The translations under genes and the position numbers were made by a program. From Castanea sativa (lineage: Eukaryota > Streptophyta > Magnoliopsida > Fagales > Fagaceae): 64,000 nt of DNA. The stretch covers positions 6,820,001-6,884,000 of the forward strand of contig NC_134022.1 of NCBI RefSeq assembly GCF_040712315.1, written 5' to 3'. The notes beneath the pieces are model-generated. The model was not told the DNA's origin, did no database searches, and saw only the letters and a list, made by a program, of their open reading frames with translations. Shown here in pieces: positions 12,440 to 23,891 of this stretch (positions are counted from its first letter, which is position 1; each line of letters opens with the position of its first letter).

Positions 12440-13148
12440 GGCCAAATCGGCCCAATACCATTAATTTAAAAGAAAATTAGGCAAAAAACACTGTTTCGGA
12501 AGTAATTGGGGAAATATCACTTTTTCAAGTACTCGAGCTCACCAAACTCGAGTACTAGATTTTACACCTCCACCGTGGCATGTTAGCATGGAATTTTTAT
12601 TAAAAAAATTCACCTAGTACTCGAGTTTGGTGCACTCAAGTACTGTATAATCTGGTACCAGAGTCCACCAAACTCGGGTACCAATCTGGATTGTCTGCCA
12701 GCTTTTGATGGGATAATCCAGATTGATACTCGAGTTTCATCTGCTCGAGTACTTTGAATAGTACCCGAGTTCTTGAAACTCGAGTTCTGTATCTGAAATC
12801 GTCAAAAAGAAGATTTGGGTTTTGAGATTTAATATGGGTTTTACTTTAGGGTTAGAAAAGGAAAGATCTTTTGGTACTTTGCTTTGCTATTGTATGAAAA
12901 AAAAAAAACTCTCTGTAACTTGTTTGTTGGAGTTGTTAACAATGGATTAGGGATTTCGGATTTTATATGAACTTTTTCTTCAAAGTTTTATGGTTGTTCG
13001 AGTGGGGGTTGAGGCATTGAGAAATTTTTTTGTGAGATGATAATAAGTATTGTGGCAACTTGTTTTAGGTGTGGAATTTTGTCTTATTGGTAGAGTGCTT
13101 GATGGGTGGGGGGCTAATAGGCCTTAGTTTTGAGATTGTGGAAAGCTT

Positions 13149-13430
13149 TTGAATGTGATTTATGTGAGCGAATGCGTTGAGCTGAAGGCCAAAGATTTAG
13201 TCATATTGTTGTTCTCTGTTTTTCAGGTCTTGCTGACACAATTCAGAAGCCTACCGCCATTGTTCGAAGCAGCGCCCAATGCAATTCATGAATTGAATTT
13301 AGCAAGTAACACTCTTGGCTCGTATTGGTTAATATTTTATGATTATTTGGTTATTGGTGTTGCAGTTGCAGTTGCTTCACTTACCTATACATTTTGGCAA
13401 AATGAGTATTTCTTTTTACTTGATCATTAA
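13149..13430 (+). other. Exon-like patch inside the small MULE, unrecognised
   Basis: An open frame of about 93 codons includes a phrase with coding character (PPLFEAAPNAIHELNLASNT), then a hydrophobic stretch. No family is recognised. A pyrimidine tract ending in CAG before 'GTCTTGCTGACACAATT' resembles a 3' splice site near 13226. It could be captured gene sequence or chance. Confidence 0.3.
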
Positions 13431-14215
13431 CAACACGTGTCTTCACTTTAATTTTTGGTGTTGTATACAAATAAATTAATCTGCAGTAGATTTGGGCATA
13501 TGTTATGCATTAAAATGTATTAAATGTCATGTTTATTTGGCTATTATCTTGATATCCTGGATGAGGTATGAACTAGTAGATCTTAATTCCTTATAATAAG
13601 ACTCCAAGAATGGGTACTCTTTTTTATCCACTTAAAAAAAGGTGCATGATTTGACTTGGACTTCTCCTTGTTCAATTACAATGCCACATCTTATCCTTGC
13701 CTAATGTTTTTGCAGACATGATTCTGAAAATCATTGTGCCACTTTTCATTCTTTTTTAATGTTTTTTTTAACATCTTGAGGTACTTGTTAAGTAAAGACA
13801 TGCTCAATTCAACACTGATTTGAGTCTTACTTTTTCAGGAGACGGTCGGGGAACGGTTGTGATTAGTAGTTGGAACATAAACGGAAGTGATCATTCTTGT
13901 GTGTATTGCCATTAAGCTTGAAAGGGGAAAATAGTTGGGATGCTGAGAATTAAAGTTGAATGGCTAAAGTGGAGCTCAACATTTTGAGTGTTGTGTAATT
14001 ATGTTATTATATCGATAAAGCCATACGAAATACAAAATTCCCATTTTTCAATTTAAGAAGCTTGTTTAAAGTTTATTTATTTACTTCTATGAGGATGCTA
14101 AGATGTCAGACGCTAAGGAACAAAGTCGTAGTTATATCACATTCTGTGGCTTTATCTGGGTAATTTGGCAGGAATATTGCATATATTTTGCTAGTTTGTT
14201 ATGTTGATTGGCAAC

Positions 14216-14339
14216 AATGAATGGGCTCATTCCTTTTGTAATGTAATTGCCGTGAAATTTCTCTCTTTTGTTTGGACAATGAATGGGCTCATTCCTTTTG
14301 TAATGTAATTGCCGTGAAATTTCTCTTTTTTGTTTGGAC
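14216..14339 (+). repeat. 62-bp tandem duplication
   Basis: Two almost identical adjacent copies begin CAATGAATGGGCTCATTCCT; they differ by a single base or so. The duplication lies inside the small MULE and looks recent. Confidence 0.9.
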
Positions 14340-14400
14340 ATGGCATTCAAATGCCTGCACTTGTTGAGAAGTTTAAAATCTAGTTTTTTCATTTGTGATA

Positions 14401-14556
14401 GATATCAAATTGGTTGTTCATAATTACATTCCTCACTGGTGCCAAAAGCATGTAATGTCAGGTGCAAATAATGAGGATATAAATGAGCAGGAGCTTACTG
14501 AGAATACTGTAAAAAATCAAGTTGATGGTGACAGTTCCGTGAAACTCGAGTATTAA
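14401..14556 (+). other. Captured exon-like segment in the small MULE
   Basis: A stop-free frame reads VVHNYIPHWCQKHVMSGANN and then a Glu/Asn-rich stretch (EDINEQELTENTVKNQ). It runs straight into the right inverted repeat, where it stops. The composition looks like a real exon. The family is not recognised. Confidence 0.35.
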
Positions 14557-15398
14557 TCGGCATGACTCAACAAATTCGGGCAAATCCATATTGGTACTCG
14601 AGTTTCATCTACTCGAGTACTTTGAATAGTACCCGAGTTCTTGAAACTCGAGTATCAATTTGGATTATCCCATCACAAGCTAGCGGACAATCCAGATTGG
14701 TACCTGAGTTTGGTGGACTCGAGTACCAAATTATACAGTACTCGAGTGCACCAAACTCGAGTACTAGATGAATTTTTTTAATAGAAATTCCATGCTGGCA
14801 TGCCACGGTGGAAGTGTAAAATCTAGTACTTGAGTTTGGTGAGTTTAAGTACTGAAAAAAGTGGTATTTTCCCAATTACTTCCAAAACAGTGTTTTTTGC
14901 CTAAATTTTTTTAAAAATGATGGTATTGGGCCGATTTGGCCGTTGAGAAAGGGTTGGCACTGTTTGAAGAAATGATGAGGAAAGGACTTAATATTAATAA
15001 TATCTCATGCAATATTTTGATCAATGGTCTTTGTAGAGTTGGAAAAGTACATAATGCACTCGAGTTTCTAAGAGATATGATTCATCGGGGTTTGATGCCA
15101 GACATAGTCACTCATAACACCCTGATAAATGGTTTATGCAAGATGAGGCGTCTTCAGGAGGCTTGGAATCTCTTTGATCGATTACAACTTGAAGGAATCC
15201 GTCCTGATGCTATTACTTATAACACTTTAATCTGTTGGCACTGCAAAGAGGACATGCTTGATAATGCCTATTTAATTCTACATAAGGGAGTGGAGACTGG
15301 TTTCATACCTAATAATGTGACCTGGTAGTTATTGGTCTCCAATTTTGTTAAAGCAAGTGCAGAGGAGAGTCAGACTTTTTCCTCAGATCTGTTTTAGT

Positions 15399-16649
15399 GT
15401 CTAGAAAGAAATTTTGCTCATGGAATGATCTCTTTGTTTAATATCTTGAATTAAGCTACAGAAAGAGTTGCTTGGACATTTGGCTTTAGCTATTATCCAC
15501 ACGTATCTTCTATTCTCAAGCAAGTGTATTGCTGATTAACCATTGATTCTCTTGCTTTCAAATATTTTGCAATGCGCATCATTTGAGGCTTTTGGACCTC
15601 TGTTTGGACAGGTCACTAGTCACCTGGATTGTTCAATGTAAATGTTTGCTTTTTGGGAGCAATTGTGCTTGAAGCTAATCAGAATGGCTATGAAGATGAC
15701 TTCAGTATGATTTTGTACGTGAATGTAATTCGAGGAAATGGCCCTTTCGACGCACAATTTCTTGCATATAATATATTTGGAATTTGGGTTGGATGCGGGA
15801 AAAAGTTGGCTGGCTGTTCCTGTTTTTTTTGGCTCATCTCAATTTTGCAATGGTTAAGGCAGAAGGTTTAACAGCATAATGAATATTTCAAAGAAGAAAA
15901 AATCATTTCCAAACTTGAGGTGATCATATCATTTATCGTTTTCCTATATGTCTACTATTTTACTGATTTATTTCCTGTATTTCATTATATACTTTTAGAA
16001 ACTTAGTATTGGTTCATTTTTCATGCATACAAACTTAGTGGTTCATGCATAGTTCTATGTTGTGTTGTTAGAAATAAGTAAATTCTCCTTTGATAACTTC
16101 AACCATTGGGATGGAAACATGCAGTGATCTTAATTATCTGATTATCGAATTAGGGAGTTAAGTTTTATCCTCCACTTTAAGATCTTGTGAAATGCGTTTT
16201 TGGTCTAAAATGTCTTATGGAAATCTTCGTTGTGGTACTCACGGACTATTATAATGGTGTATCAAATTCCTCTTTGTTGACTTATAAATTATACATAAAT
16301 ATTAGTGTCTTTTAAGTTTTAACTGAATGATTAGAGTTACACACGCCTTAGCTAGGGATTTTGTTTTCATTTTTGGCTTGTGGCTTAGCTGCTTTATCCT
16401 GAATTTGATTTATAATTTTTAAACTCTTAATGTTAAGCTTTAGGTTTGTATATGAAGACAATTGTGTAATTAAGTGATTTGTTTATTATTAATACTTGTT
16501 TTATGGGCAAGTGAAAAAAAAAAAAAAATCAGATTTTGAGAGGAAAAGAGACTCTCTCTTTTTTCGCATCTGTGTTAACATTTTTGTGAAACTTCAGTGT
16601 AGTTGAGTTCTTTAAAAGGGACCTCTGTCGGGGGCAAAAGAGAAGAAAA

Positions 16650-16685
<36 letters not shown>

Positions 16686-16889
16686 GATAATTCATGGATA
16701 TAATTGCAGGCAGTTTTTCAAAAAAAAAAATTGCAGGTGAAAAATATTTATAAAAAAAAAAAAAAAAACAGAAGACAGAATCCTGATTTGGTTTTACATA
16801 TGTATGCATCATTATAGCTTGGTTTTTTTATGTTTCTGTTACAACCTTGGATCTAGTACTTCTCTTGACTCTTTGGGACCTTTCAAGCC
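15399..16889. other. Downstream flank of the PPR copy B1, non-coding
   Basis: This stretch matches 30110-31600 in inverted orientation. It holds a (TC)n run at about 16652-16681 and poly-A tracts. Open frames such as 15629-15871 are conserved between the copies only because the duplication is young; they carry no recognisable domain. Confidence 0.6.
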
Positions 16890-17330
16890 AGAGTGATATT
16901 GGAAGAATGAAGATTTGGTAAATGGTGATAGACATTTCATTTAGGCGTGCACCTAATTATAAGTTGTAGAACATAGCTTGCTTGTGTGAACCTGCAAAGA
17001 CCAAGATGACTTGTCATAGAAATGCAATTCTGGACTGAAATCCATGTAATCATAGGAGTGTAGAGATTTGGAAGGTTGTTCTATTGTGTATTATGTGGAC
17101 TCTTTGGTGAGAAAGGAATATCAGTATCTTTGACGGTGCAGAACAAACCCTTCACATCATTAAACCACTTAGTTATGCTCTTTGATTGGATGTTTGCATT
17201 AGGAAACACCCGTATTGTACCTTTCTGGATTTTTTAGATTCTCTAATCTCAGCTTGTAATGTTCAGCTAGTTGATTCATGGGTCATAGTTCAATAAGATT
17301 ATCATTTACTTATCCCCCCAAAAAAAAACT
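16890..17330 (+). mobile_element. LINE 3' fragment
   Basis: A reading frame near 17080-17230 gives MWTLWWERNISIFDG and later ALFDWMF, the pattern of the extreme C terminus of plant L1 reverse transcriptases. It is followed by ATTATCATTTACTTATCC and a short A run, the usual LINE 3' end. The same fragment lies inverted at 29690-30110, so the insertion predates the B duplication. The 5' part is missing. Confidence 0.6.
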
Positions 17331-17379
17331 ACATACACCTGGTTTCATGTTTTCAATTAACTAATACTCTAATTTTGGT

Positions 17380-18285
17380 GATATAGTTAATGAAAATGGG
17401 GACCAACAGAAGGAGAATGAAGATGGACCTATCAGAGAGAACAATGTGCAACTTGATGTGGAGTTCCCAACCTCAAACTGAGGAAATTCCACGAACTGTG
17501 GCTAACAGTGAGGAAAAATCCGGAGGCAGTCGATGCTCAATTGCCATCTGTTGAGGATTCTGTGAGGAAAACGCTCAAAAACCATCTAAAGAGGAAAGTA
17601 AGCAACCCTCTACGGAGGTCTCTCAGATCATGCCAAGTAAGATGGAGGTGCCTAATAATAAGATATGTTGTCTAGTCACTAATCTTCTAGTAGATAGTTT
17701 CAATTGTCACTTAATGCCCTGAAAATGAGTAGCCCTGAGAAAGTCTGGGGGAGTTTTTTTTTGGAGAGAGAGAGAGAGCTGCCATTCAGCGACATCTCTT
17801 GAATAAAGAAATAACCACTTTCACTAAAGCCAATTATATCTTCAGTGTTTTGCCAAATACAAATTTTTTCTTTTCTTTTCTGAATCTTAAAAGTTATATC
17901 ATAATTCATAAGGAACAACTGCATAAGATTGAAAAGGGGGGCCTTCTCCTACACGGCCTCCTGCTGTCTTTTGTTTAACAAATTTTGGGAGCTTAGCAAA
18001 CAGTTAGAAATGTTTGTAGCTTATGTTTCTCATCTTTCTTTCTATTTTAAAGTTGAATAAGTCTCTGACATATCATATAAATGCCGTTGCAGCTTGGCGT
18101 TACAATTGGCAAGACTGATGATACTATTTGCTATTACTTGTGGTACAATTCAGGAGCAGCAAAATTCACATAACAAGGGATGCGAATGCTGCTGATCCAT
18201 ATTCTGCAACAGGGCCTGTGTCAATAAGAGGAAGTTTGGACAATATAATCAAGGCTGAGAAGCTTATAAAATGGTGTCATTGCAG
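17380..18285 (+). pseudogene. KH-domain (far-upstream-element-binding-like) gene fragment, copy B1
   Basis: Exon remnants read AVDAQLPSVEDS in one frame and KMEVPNNK near 17640. Further on come LGVTIGKTDD and, after a frame change, KIHITRDANAADPYSATGPV and GSLDNIIKAEKLI. This is the GxxGxT-type RNA-binding KH repeat of plant FUBP-like proteins. Stops and frameshifts interrupt every part. The same debris is present inverted at 28736-29640. By family the intact protein would bind single-stranded nucleic acid in the nucleus. Confidence 0.8.
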
Positions 18286-18534
18286 AGGTTCCTACTTCCT
18301 ACAAAAATCAGCTGGCTACCTACAACACATGTTGTTACATATAAGCGACTATAGCAAAAGAGCTTGTGTTGTTGCGTGAATTTTCATTTTGTATCACGGG
18401 ATATACAACACTACACTCACCTTTGGTGACTGAGCTATCCAAAGTGACCCATTTTGGAACAACGAAATATATAAATATATAACTGGCAACATTAAAATTT
18501 TGTAATATTCTTCAAAATAACATTGTATATATAT
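18286..18534. other. Junction between duplication B1 and duplication A2
   Basis: About 250 bp separate the end of the KH fragment homology from the start of the A2 copy. No feature was recognised apart from a short open frame continuing the KH region. Confidence 0.5.
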
Positions 18535-19181
18535 TAAAAGATTTTTTGCTGATTTTTTTTTTCTTAATATAGAATTTTTCTAAAGACCAAAATTCGAAAT
18601 TATTTATTAAAAATACATTTTAAATTTTTTGATAAACAAGTGATTTGAAGTACATGAAAAACCTAGAGGCCTTTAAAGAATGAGTTATTAAAACCTCACC
18701 AGGTTTGACTGTGTTAGGTTTAGTAATATGTTTAAAACGATTTAATTAAAGACTTGAACCAGTTCATTTGGTATTCAATTAAGACTTAAAATAATCTAAT
18801 TATGCTTGTAATTTCCCTATGTTCTCTCAATAATTTTTTTTTTTTTAATCACCACAAAGGCGCATACCCACATAAGACCTGGCAAACAGGTCAAGTTGGT
18901 TGGGTTAATCGAGTTTGGGTTAGATTCAAGTGTTAAAAAAAAAAAAAAAGGATAAATGAGACGTGAGTGGGTTGATCACATTATGGGTCGACCTATATAT
19001 TTTTTAACATGGAATAATAATAATAATTATAACACAATCAAATTGTCTTTATTTTTCTGTTGATAGAAATAATAGAACAAATAACATACTCAAAAATAAA
19101 AGTTAAATAATACATAAATTCTTAAATTTATTTTACACAATTCAAAGTTCATTAATGATATTCACACCATAAAAGAAAAAG

Positions 19182-19243
<62 letters not shown>

Positions 19244-19349
19244 TGTCATGAAACATGTCAAGTGTGAGCCAATAATGTGTGAGAACTAAGATGATGAGAT
19301 TTGAGAGTGAAACTAAGAAGCTGAGACAAAAACAATAACATTTAGAACA

Positions 19350-20303
19350 TTTAGGAGCTGTTTGGATTTGCTGTTTCCATAACTCATAACTCAAAAATGG
19401 TAGGACCCATGGTTGAGAAGTTTGTTTGGATTTTGTTTTCAGTTTTTGTTTCCATCACTCAATTTTTTTATTTTTGAGTGATGAGTTATGGAAACTGAAA
19501 ACACATGTTAGGTATTTTCAGTTTCCATAACTCTATTTTTAATGGCATTTTTGTAATTAAACATACACCAAAGGACCCACCAGCCCCAACTTTTAACTAA
19601 CTCTTTTTTTTTTTTTTTCTTTTCTCTTTCTTCTCCACGCTTCTTTCTTCTTTCTCTGTTCTTCCATTCGGTCTTTCTTTCTTTCTTTCTTTTTTCTTCC
19701 TTTTCACCTTTCTCATCTCAGTTCGTTCTTTCTTTCTTTCTTTCTTTTCCTTCCTTTTTGCCTTTCTCATCTTAGACCCATAAAAAAAAAATCAAGAAAC
19801 AGGGCTGAAGGGGTGGGTTGATAGAATCGGTCTGAATTCGGTGTTGAAGGACAGTTGAATTTCGGTCTTGAATCGGTGGGTTGCTTGCCAGTTTGGGTGT
19901 GGGTTTTTTCTGGGTTTGGTGAGTGGTGGTGGTGAGCGACGGCTGCGGCGGTGGTTGTTGTGACAGTTTGTCACTGTGGGTTTGTCACTACATTAACATG
20001 GATGAAGAGAAAAGTAGAGAAAAACAGGAGAAAACGAAAAGAAAAGCAGAGAAAAACGAAGGGGAGAGGCAAGGGAAAAAGAAAAAAAAAATGGAGAGAG
20101 AAAAGTCAACTGACATTGGGTCAATGTGTGGGGCCCACAAACAGTTGAAAAATATTGAGTGATGACAAGTTGAGTGATGGTGCCAAACGGGTGGGGTGTA
20201 GGGAGTTGGGGTATTTTAAGTGATTAGTAATGAGTGATGAGTGATGGAAATTGAGTGAGAAGTGATGAGTAATGAAAAAAAAAAAAAAATCCAAACAGGC
20301 CCT
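19350..20303. mobile_element. Non-autonomous hAT-like element in copy A2
   Basis: The left end GAGCTGTTTGGATTTGCTG and the right end AAATCCAAACAGGCCC form the common inverted termini with a TGTTTGGATT core. Subterminal copies of GAGTTATGGAAACTGAAAAC and GAGTGATGAGTGATGG occur. An internal pyrimidine-rich CTTTCTTTCTTT tract (19620-19760) precedes a GC-richer patch at 19800-20000. No transposase domain was found. The position is empty of this element in copy A1. Confidence 0.6.
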
Positions 20304-20990
20304 AAGGTTTAGGTTTAAGTTTTGTGTGTGTGTGTGTATGTCTGTGTGAATTTTCAATTGTGAATGGTCCCATTTGGCCAATTTTTGATGTTTTCATATC
20401 TTATATTTGGTTAATGTGTGGGGCCCACAAACAGTTGAAAAATATTGAGTGACGACAAGTTGAGTGATGGTGCCAAACGGGTGGGGTGTAGGGAGTTGGG
20501 GTATTTTAAGTGATTAGTAATGAGTGATGAGTGATGGAAATTGAGTGAGAAGTGATGAGTAATGAAAAAAAAAAAAAAAAATCCAAACAGGCCCTAAGGT
20601 TTAGGTTTAAGTTTTGTGTGTGTGTGTGTGTATGTCTGTGTGAATTTTCAATTGTGAATGGTCCCATTTGGCCAATTTTTGATGTTTTCATATCTTATAT
20701 TTGGTTAATGTGTGGGGCCCACAAACAGTTGAAAAATATTGAGTGATGACAAGTTGAGTGATGGTGCCAAACGGGTGGGGTGTAGGGAGTTGGGGTATTT
20801 TAAGTGATTAGTAATGAGTGATGAGTGATGGAAATTGAGTGAGAAGTGATGAGTAATGAAAAAAAATCCAAACAGGCCCTAAGGTTTAGGTTTAAGTTTT
20901 GTGTGTGTGTGTGTGTATGTCTGTGTGAATTTTCAATTGTGAATGGTCCCATTTGGCCAATTTTTTATGTTTTCATATCTTATATTTGTG
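20121..20990 (+). repeat. ~290-bp tandem repeat, three copies
   Basis: Units start near 20121, 20411 and 20705 with spacings of 290 and 294 bp. Each contains AATGTGTGGGGCCCACAAAC, the right end of the hAT-like element (CCAAACAGGCCCTAAGG), a GT microsatellite and the flanking CATATCTTATATTTG. The unit therefore joins a transposon end with host flank, and copy number grew after insertion. Only one flank copy exists in A1. Confidence 0.9.
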
Positions 20991-21589
20991 CCCTGGTAAA
21001 TAGTGGAGGTGAGCGGGAACCTAGTCTTCATCTCCCTCCATATTATTTTTGGCTTCCCATAATATCTTATATTTTGTATTGGTACTGTACATCTTTTTTT
21101 TTTTTTGGTTGCATTTATCTCTATTTAAAATTGTATTGTTTTTAGATATTTTTTCAAAATTAATACTAGTACTAGTTAATAATTTGCCCTTTTGGATTAT
21201 AAACTCACTTATAAATTCATATTATGTTATTTTATGGAATTTATTATTTTATAGCAGTCACTTAATTATCATGCTATATTTACAAATATTGTGTTCACAT
21301 ACCTTTCCCAAAAAAAAAAAAACTTTTTTTAGCATTTATTTATTTTTAATAAATATATAGATGACAAGATTTTTGAAAATATTGTGAATGATATTTTTAA
21401 AATGTTTCTTGTATATATAATTGGGAAAAATTTTAGATACAAAATCTTAAGTGTTGTTTCTTAAATTTTCCTTTAAAATTCAGCTATGTGACTACTTAAG
21501 TAAAAAAATACACTTCTATCTCCCGAAAAAAAATTCACATGACAAAATCTTAAAAGATGAACCTAAAGAATAGCACTTAAGTATTATAT

Positions 21590-22553
21590 GGGCAAAACTT
21601 AAGTACAATACCTTAGGTATAGTTCCTTAGGTTCTCCTTTTGAATTTAAGCCTCGTGTCCATTAAAGTTAACTCAACAAACGAGCGTCAAAAGATAATGC
21701 GTCGTCTCCTTGCCTTGGTATTTTTGTTTTTCCTCACTAGCCTGCAATTGATGATTTTAGTTTTAGATATCAATCTTTCCCCAATTGACTTCTTCCACCA
21801 AGACTCCTCCTTTAGATATGTTGTACTAAAGTCTCCTCCTCCAGAGACATCAGGTTTCTTTTATGTTCTTTTTAATATTTCTTTGGCTTTTTTTTTTTTA
21901 AATCCTCTCTTTTTTTATGGCTTACCCAGCAACAGATGGAAAGAAATAAGGGGCAAGGCCATGGACCAAAAATTCTTACTAGATTTAAGGAAATCAAGGT
22001 CCACCGTGAATCACTACGCAATTGCCATGCCCCGCTGTCTTCTTCATCTCTCTCTTAGGCTAGTTCTCTCTTAAAGCTTTTATTATGGGGTTTTCATGTG
22101 GGTGAAAACCAATCTACCTCCTCACCTGGTGGCCAGAATAAATACAAGGTGTGGTAGCGAAGGGATCTTACCAAAAATTTGTTGAGTTTCAACCAAAATT
22201 TTTGTTTGGAACTTGTTCGTTTCTTGGGAAAATGAAGGTGAAAGCGTTTGAAGCATCTGGTTTTTATTGCAGGTTAAGTTACCTTAGAGACTAAGCTCAT
22301 GACTCATGGCTCGCGTGAATGATATTGATCGGTGATGGGTCTATTTACTTTCTTGATCTCTCCTTCTTCTTAATGAATTTATTGCACTTTCTCTTCTTTT
22401 GAGGTGTGGGTAGTAAAAGCTTGACCACTTGAGAGCAAAACGTTGGTTGAGTTATTACTTTAAAGTTTAAATGTCATTTGTTGAGTTAACTTTAGCGGAC
22501 ACGTGGCTTAAATTTAAAGAGATAATCCAAGGAACTATACCTAAGTTTTGCCC
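21590..22553. mobile_element. 964-bp inverted-repeat element interrupting copy A2
   Basis: The left end GGGCAAAACTTAAGTACAAT and the reverse complement of the right end (GGGCAAAACTTAGGTATAGT) begin inverted repeats of about 90 bp that also share AAAGTTAACTCAACAAA. Copy A1 lacks the element, giving an empty site. Flanking bases resemble each other but do not form an exact duplication. There is no transposase; open frames inside carry no known domain. It is MULE-like in terminal length but unclassified. Confidence 0.7.
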
Positions 22554-22927
22554 TTGTACTTATGTCTTACATGTATACTTTATGCAAGGCAATTGTCAAT
22601 CGCAGGTTACTGAGTTACATATACATGAGTTCAATGAACTTGTAACTTCCATTAATATTGGCTTGTCGGTGGATTGTGAATTGTCAAAAGTGGATTATTA
22701 ATTGTTCCATTATATCACTAATCTATGCATTTCCCTTCTACTGAGAGTATTTAACGAGACTAAGAAAATTATTTAATTAATATTTCCGCTTCTGAGTTGC
22801 TCACATTTACTACTTGTAACCTATTAATATCAATGCTCAAACAACTTATAAGAACAATGAATATCTATTACATGTATATGTGTTTGTAACTTACCAGCAT
22901 TATTAATATTACTCCATGTCCCATAAC

Positions 22928-22944
22928 AAACGGCCTATATAAAC
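22928..22944 (+). promoter_or_regulatory. Putative TATA box of the prolamin-like gene
   Basis: GGCCTATATAAACC lies about 85-95 bp upstream of the chosen ATG. The equivalent in copy A1 is GCCTATATAACC, one A shorter. Confidence 0.5.
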
Positions 22945-23023
22945 CTCACGCCAAGGAAGCCTAAAGAAAAATAGGAGGAAGGAATAAAAAGACCTGAAGT
23001 TGAAAGCTGCAGGTTCATATCAA

Positions 23024-23461
23024 ATGGGGTCAGTTCAACAGGAACTCCTTCTCCTAACACTAGCAATTTCCGTCATGGCAAGCACGCCAGCTTTCGCTTG
23101 GTTATATGACCAAAATCCGCTCACACGTTCACCTGAATCAGCCTGGTTATATGACCGGAATCCGCTCACACGTTCACCTGAATCAGAAAGATGTTGGAAG
23201 CACATTAAGAGAGTTGAGGGGTGCCAACATGAACTATTTTCAGCTTTTGGCCAAGACAAGTTAGACCAAATATTTCTTAGTTTCAAGTGCTGCCAAGCCA
23301 TTCAGAGGCTTCCCCGACGATGTGGGATTTGGATTTTCGGGGGCCGAGCATTCGTTCCCTCCTTTGCTACTAATGTCCATGAGTATTGTGCTTTAATTGG
23401 TGTCAATACTCCTCGTCCATCAATGGTTCATCATCACCATGTTGATGAGTATCCTAGCTAG
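23024..23461 (+). CDS. Secreted prolamin-like (ECA1/DUF1278-type) cysteine-rich protein
   Basis: The ATG at 23024 is used because the upstream in-frame ATG of the sister copy is CTG here. The product is about 145 residues. A hydrophobic signal peptide (LLLLTLAISVMASTPAFA) is followed by two exact 45-bp tandem units encoding AWLYDxNPLTRSPES. The domain then has six cysteines in the order CW, GC, CC, C, C, the spacing of the prolamin-like fold found in ECA1 gametogenesis-related and egg-cell-secreted proteins. The tail is His-rich (MVHHHHVDEYPS). By family it is a small apoplastic protein, often expressed in reproductive tissue; its role here is unknown. A sequence like AACGGCCTATATAAACCTC near 22930 gives a plausible TATA box. 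Confidence 0.8.
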   Translation: MGSVQQELLLLTLAISVMASTPAFAWLYDQNPLTRSPESAWLYDRNPLTRSPESERCWKHIKRVEGCQHELFSAFGQDKLDQIFLSFKCCQAIQRLPRRCGIWIFGGRAFVPSFATNVHEYCALIGVNTPRPSMVHHHHVDEYPS

Positions 23462-23851
23462 TATGGACGTCCATGGATAACATTGATCAAAGAGTTGCTA
23501 AGATGGGGCTAGTTGTTTGGAGTAAAATTGCCTTTAAAATGGAAATAAATGGAATGGACAAAATTTAGTTCGTAGCACTTAATTCTCCTATTTTAGCTTG
23601 GATGGAATTTGTTCCTCCAAACATTTCTTCCCTTGTTTCTAATATTAATTCTCTTCCTCCAAACTAGAATTAATTCTCTTTTAGTTGAATAAAATTTGAA
23701 ATGTTTTGGTTCTAAAAAATAAAAAATAAATTAAAAAAACTTCATACCACATAAAGTGCTAAAAATTTATTACACAATTTTGTAACTTATATTCCATTGT
23801 TTTTCAACCAATAATCCTATAACCAGCTTCCACGTAAATGCTCCAAGCAGT

Positions 23852-23891
<40 letters not shown>

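Larger units (their letters stand above)
12440..14941. mobile_element. 2.5-kb non-autonomous Mutator-like element inserted in PPR copy B1
   Basis: The element begins GGCCAAATCGGCCCAATACC and ends with its exact complement. Terminal inverted repeats run about 370 bp (to about 12810 on the left and from about 14570 on the right). They are filled with palindromic TACTCGAG/CTCGAGTA modules spaced by TTTGGTG-type sequence. A 10-bp target duplication flanks it. There is no transposase. The centre (about 12820-14560) is unique sequence with exon-like patches, so it may be a gene-capturing MULE. Long inverted repeats, an 8-11-bp duplication and internal foreign DNA together define the class. Confidence 0.9.
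12289..15398 (+). pseudogene. Broken 3' part of PPR gene (copy B1), split by a MULE
   Basis: Positions 12289-12439 and 14952-15398 match the C-terminal third of the intact PPR gene at 31611-33806 (opposite strand) with few substitutions. Recognisable repeats include NILINGLCRVGKVHNALEF and ITYNTLICWHCKEDMLDNA. The 5' two thirds of the gene are absent. The frame is broken by the Mutator-like insertion at 12440-14941 and by a TAG that replaces the Tyr codon after NNVTW (near 15327). It is a dead duplicate. Confidence 0.92.
12289..18285. repeat. Segmental duplication copy B1 (inverted partner 28736-32230)
   Basis: The PPR 3' end, its downstream flank, a TC microsatellite near 16650, a LINE tail and a KH-domain pseudogene appear here on the plus strand and again in the same order on the minus strand between 32230 and 28736. 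Without the 2.5-kb insertion the homologous length is about 3.5 kb. The left edge lies within one PPR repeat; the right edge is near a shared GAGAAGCTTATA. Confidence 0.92.
18535..23160. repeat. Segmental duplication copy A2 (direct partner 1-2280)
   Basis: The segment repeats the order of 1-2280: AT-rich opening, TA microsatellite (about 19197-19240), a GT-rich block, the CCCATTTGGCCAATTTTTGA block, and the promoter and start of the secreted-protein gene. It is about 2.3 kb longer because of a 0.95-kb element at 19350-20303, tandem amplification to 20990, and a 964-bp element at 21590-22553. Confidence 0.85.

Noticed and set aside
15629..15871. 80-codon frame conserved in both B copies (also 31125-31379)
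   Set aside because: Conservation is explained by the recent segmental duplication; it lies in the 3' flank of the PPR gene and has no recognised family.
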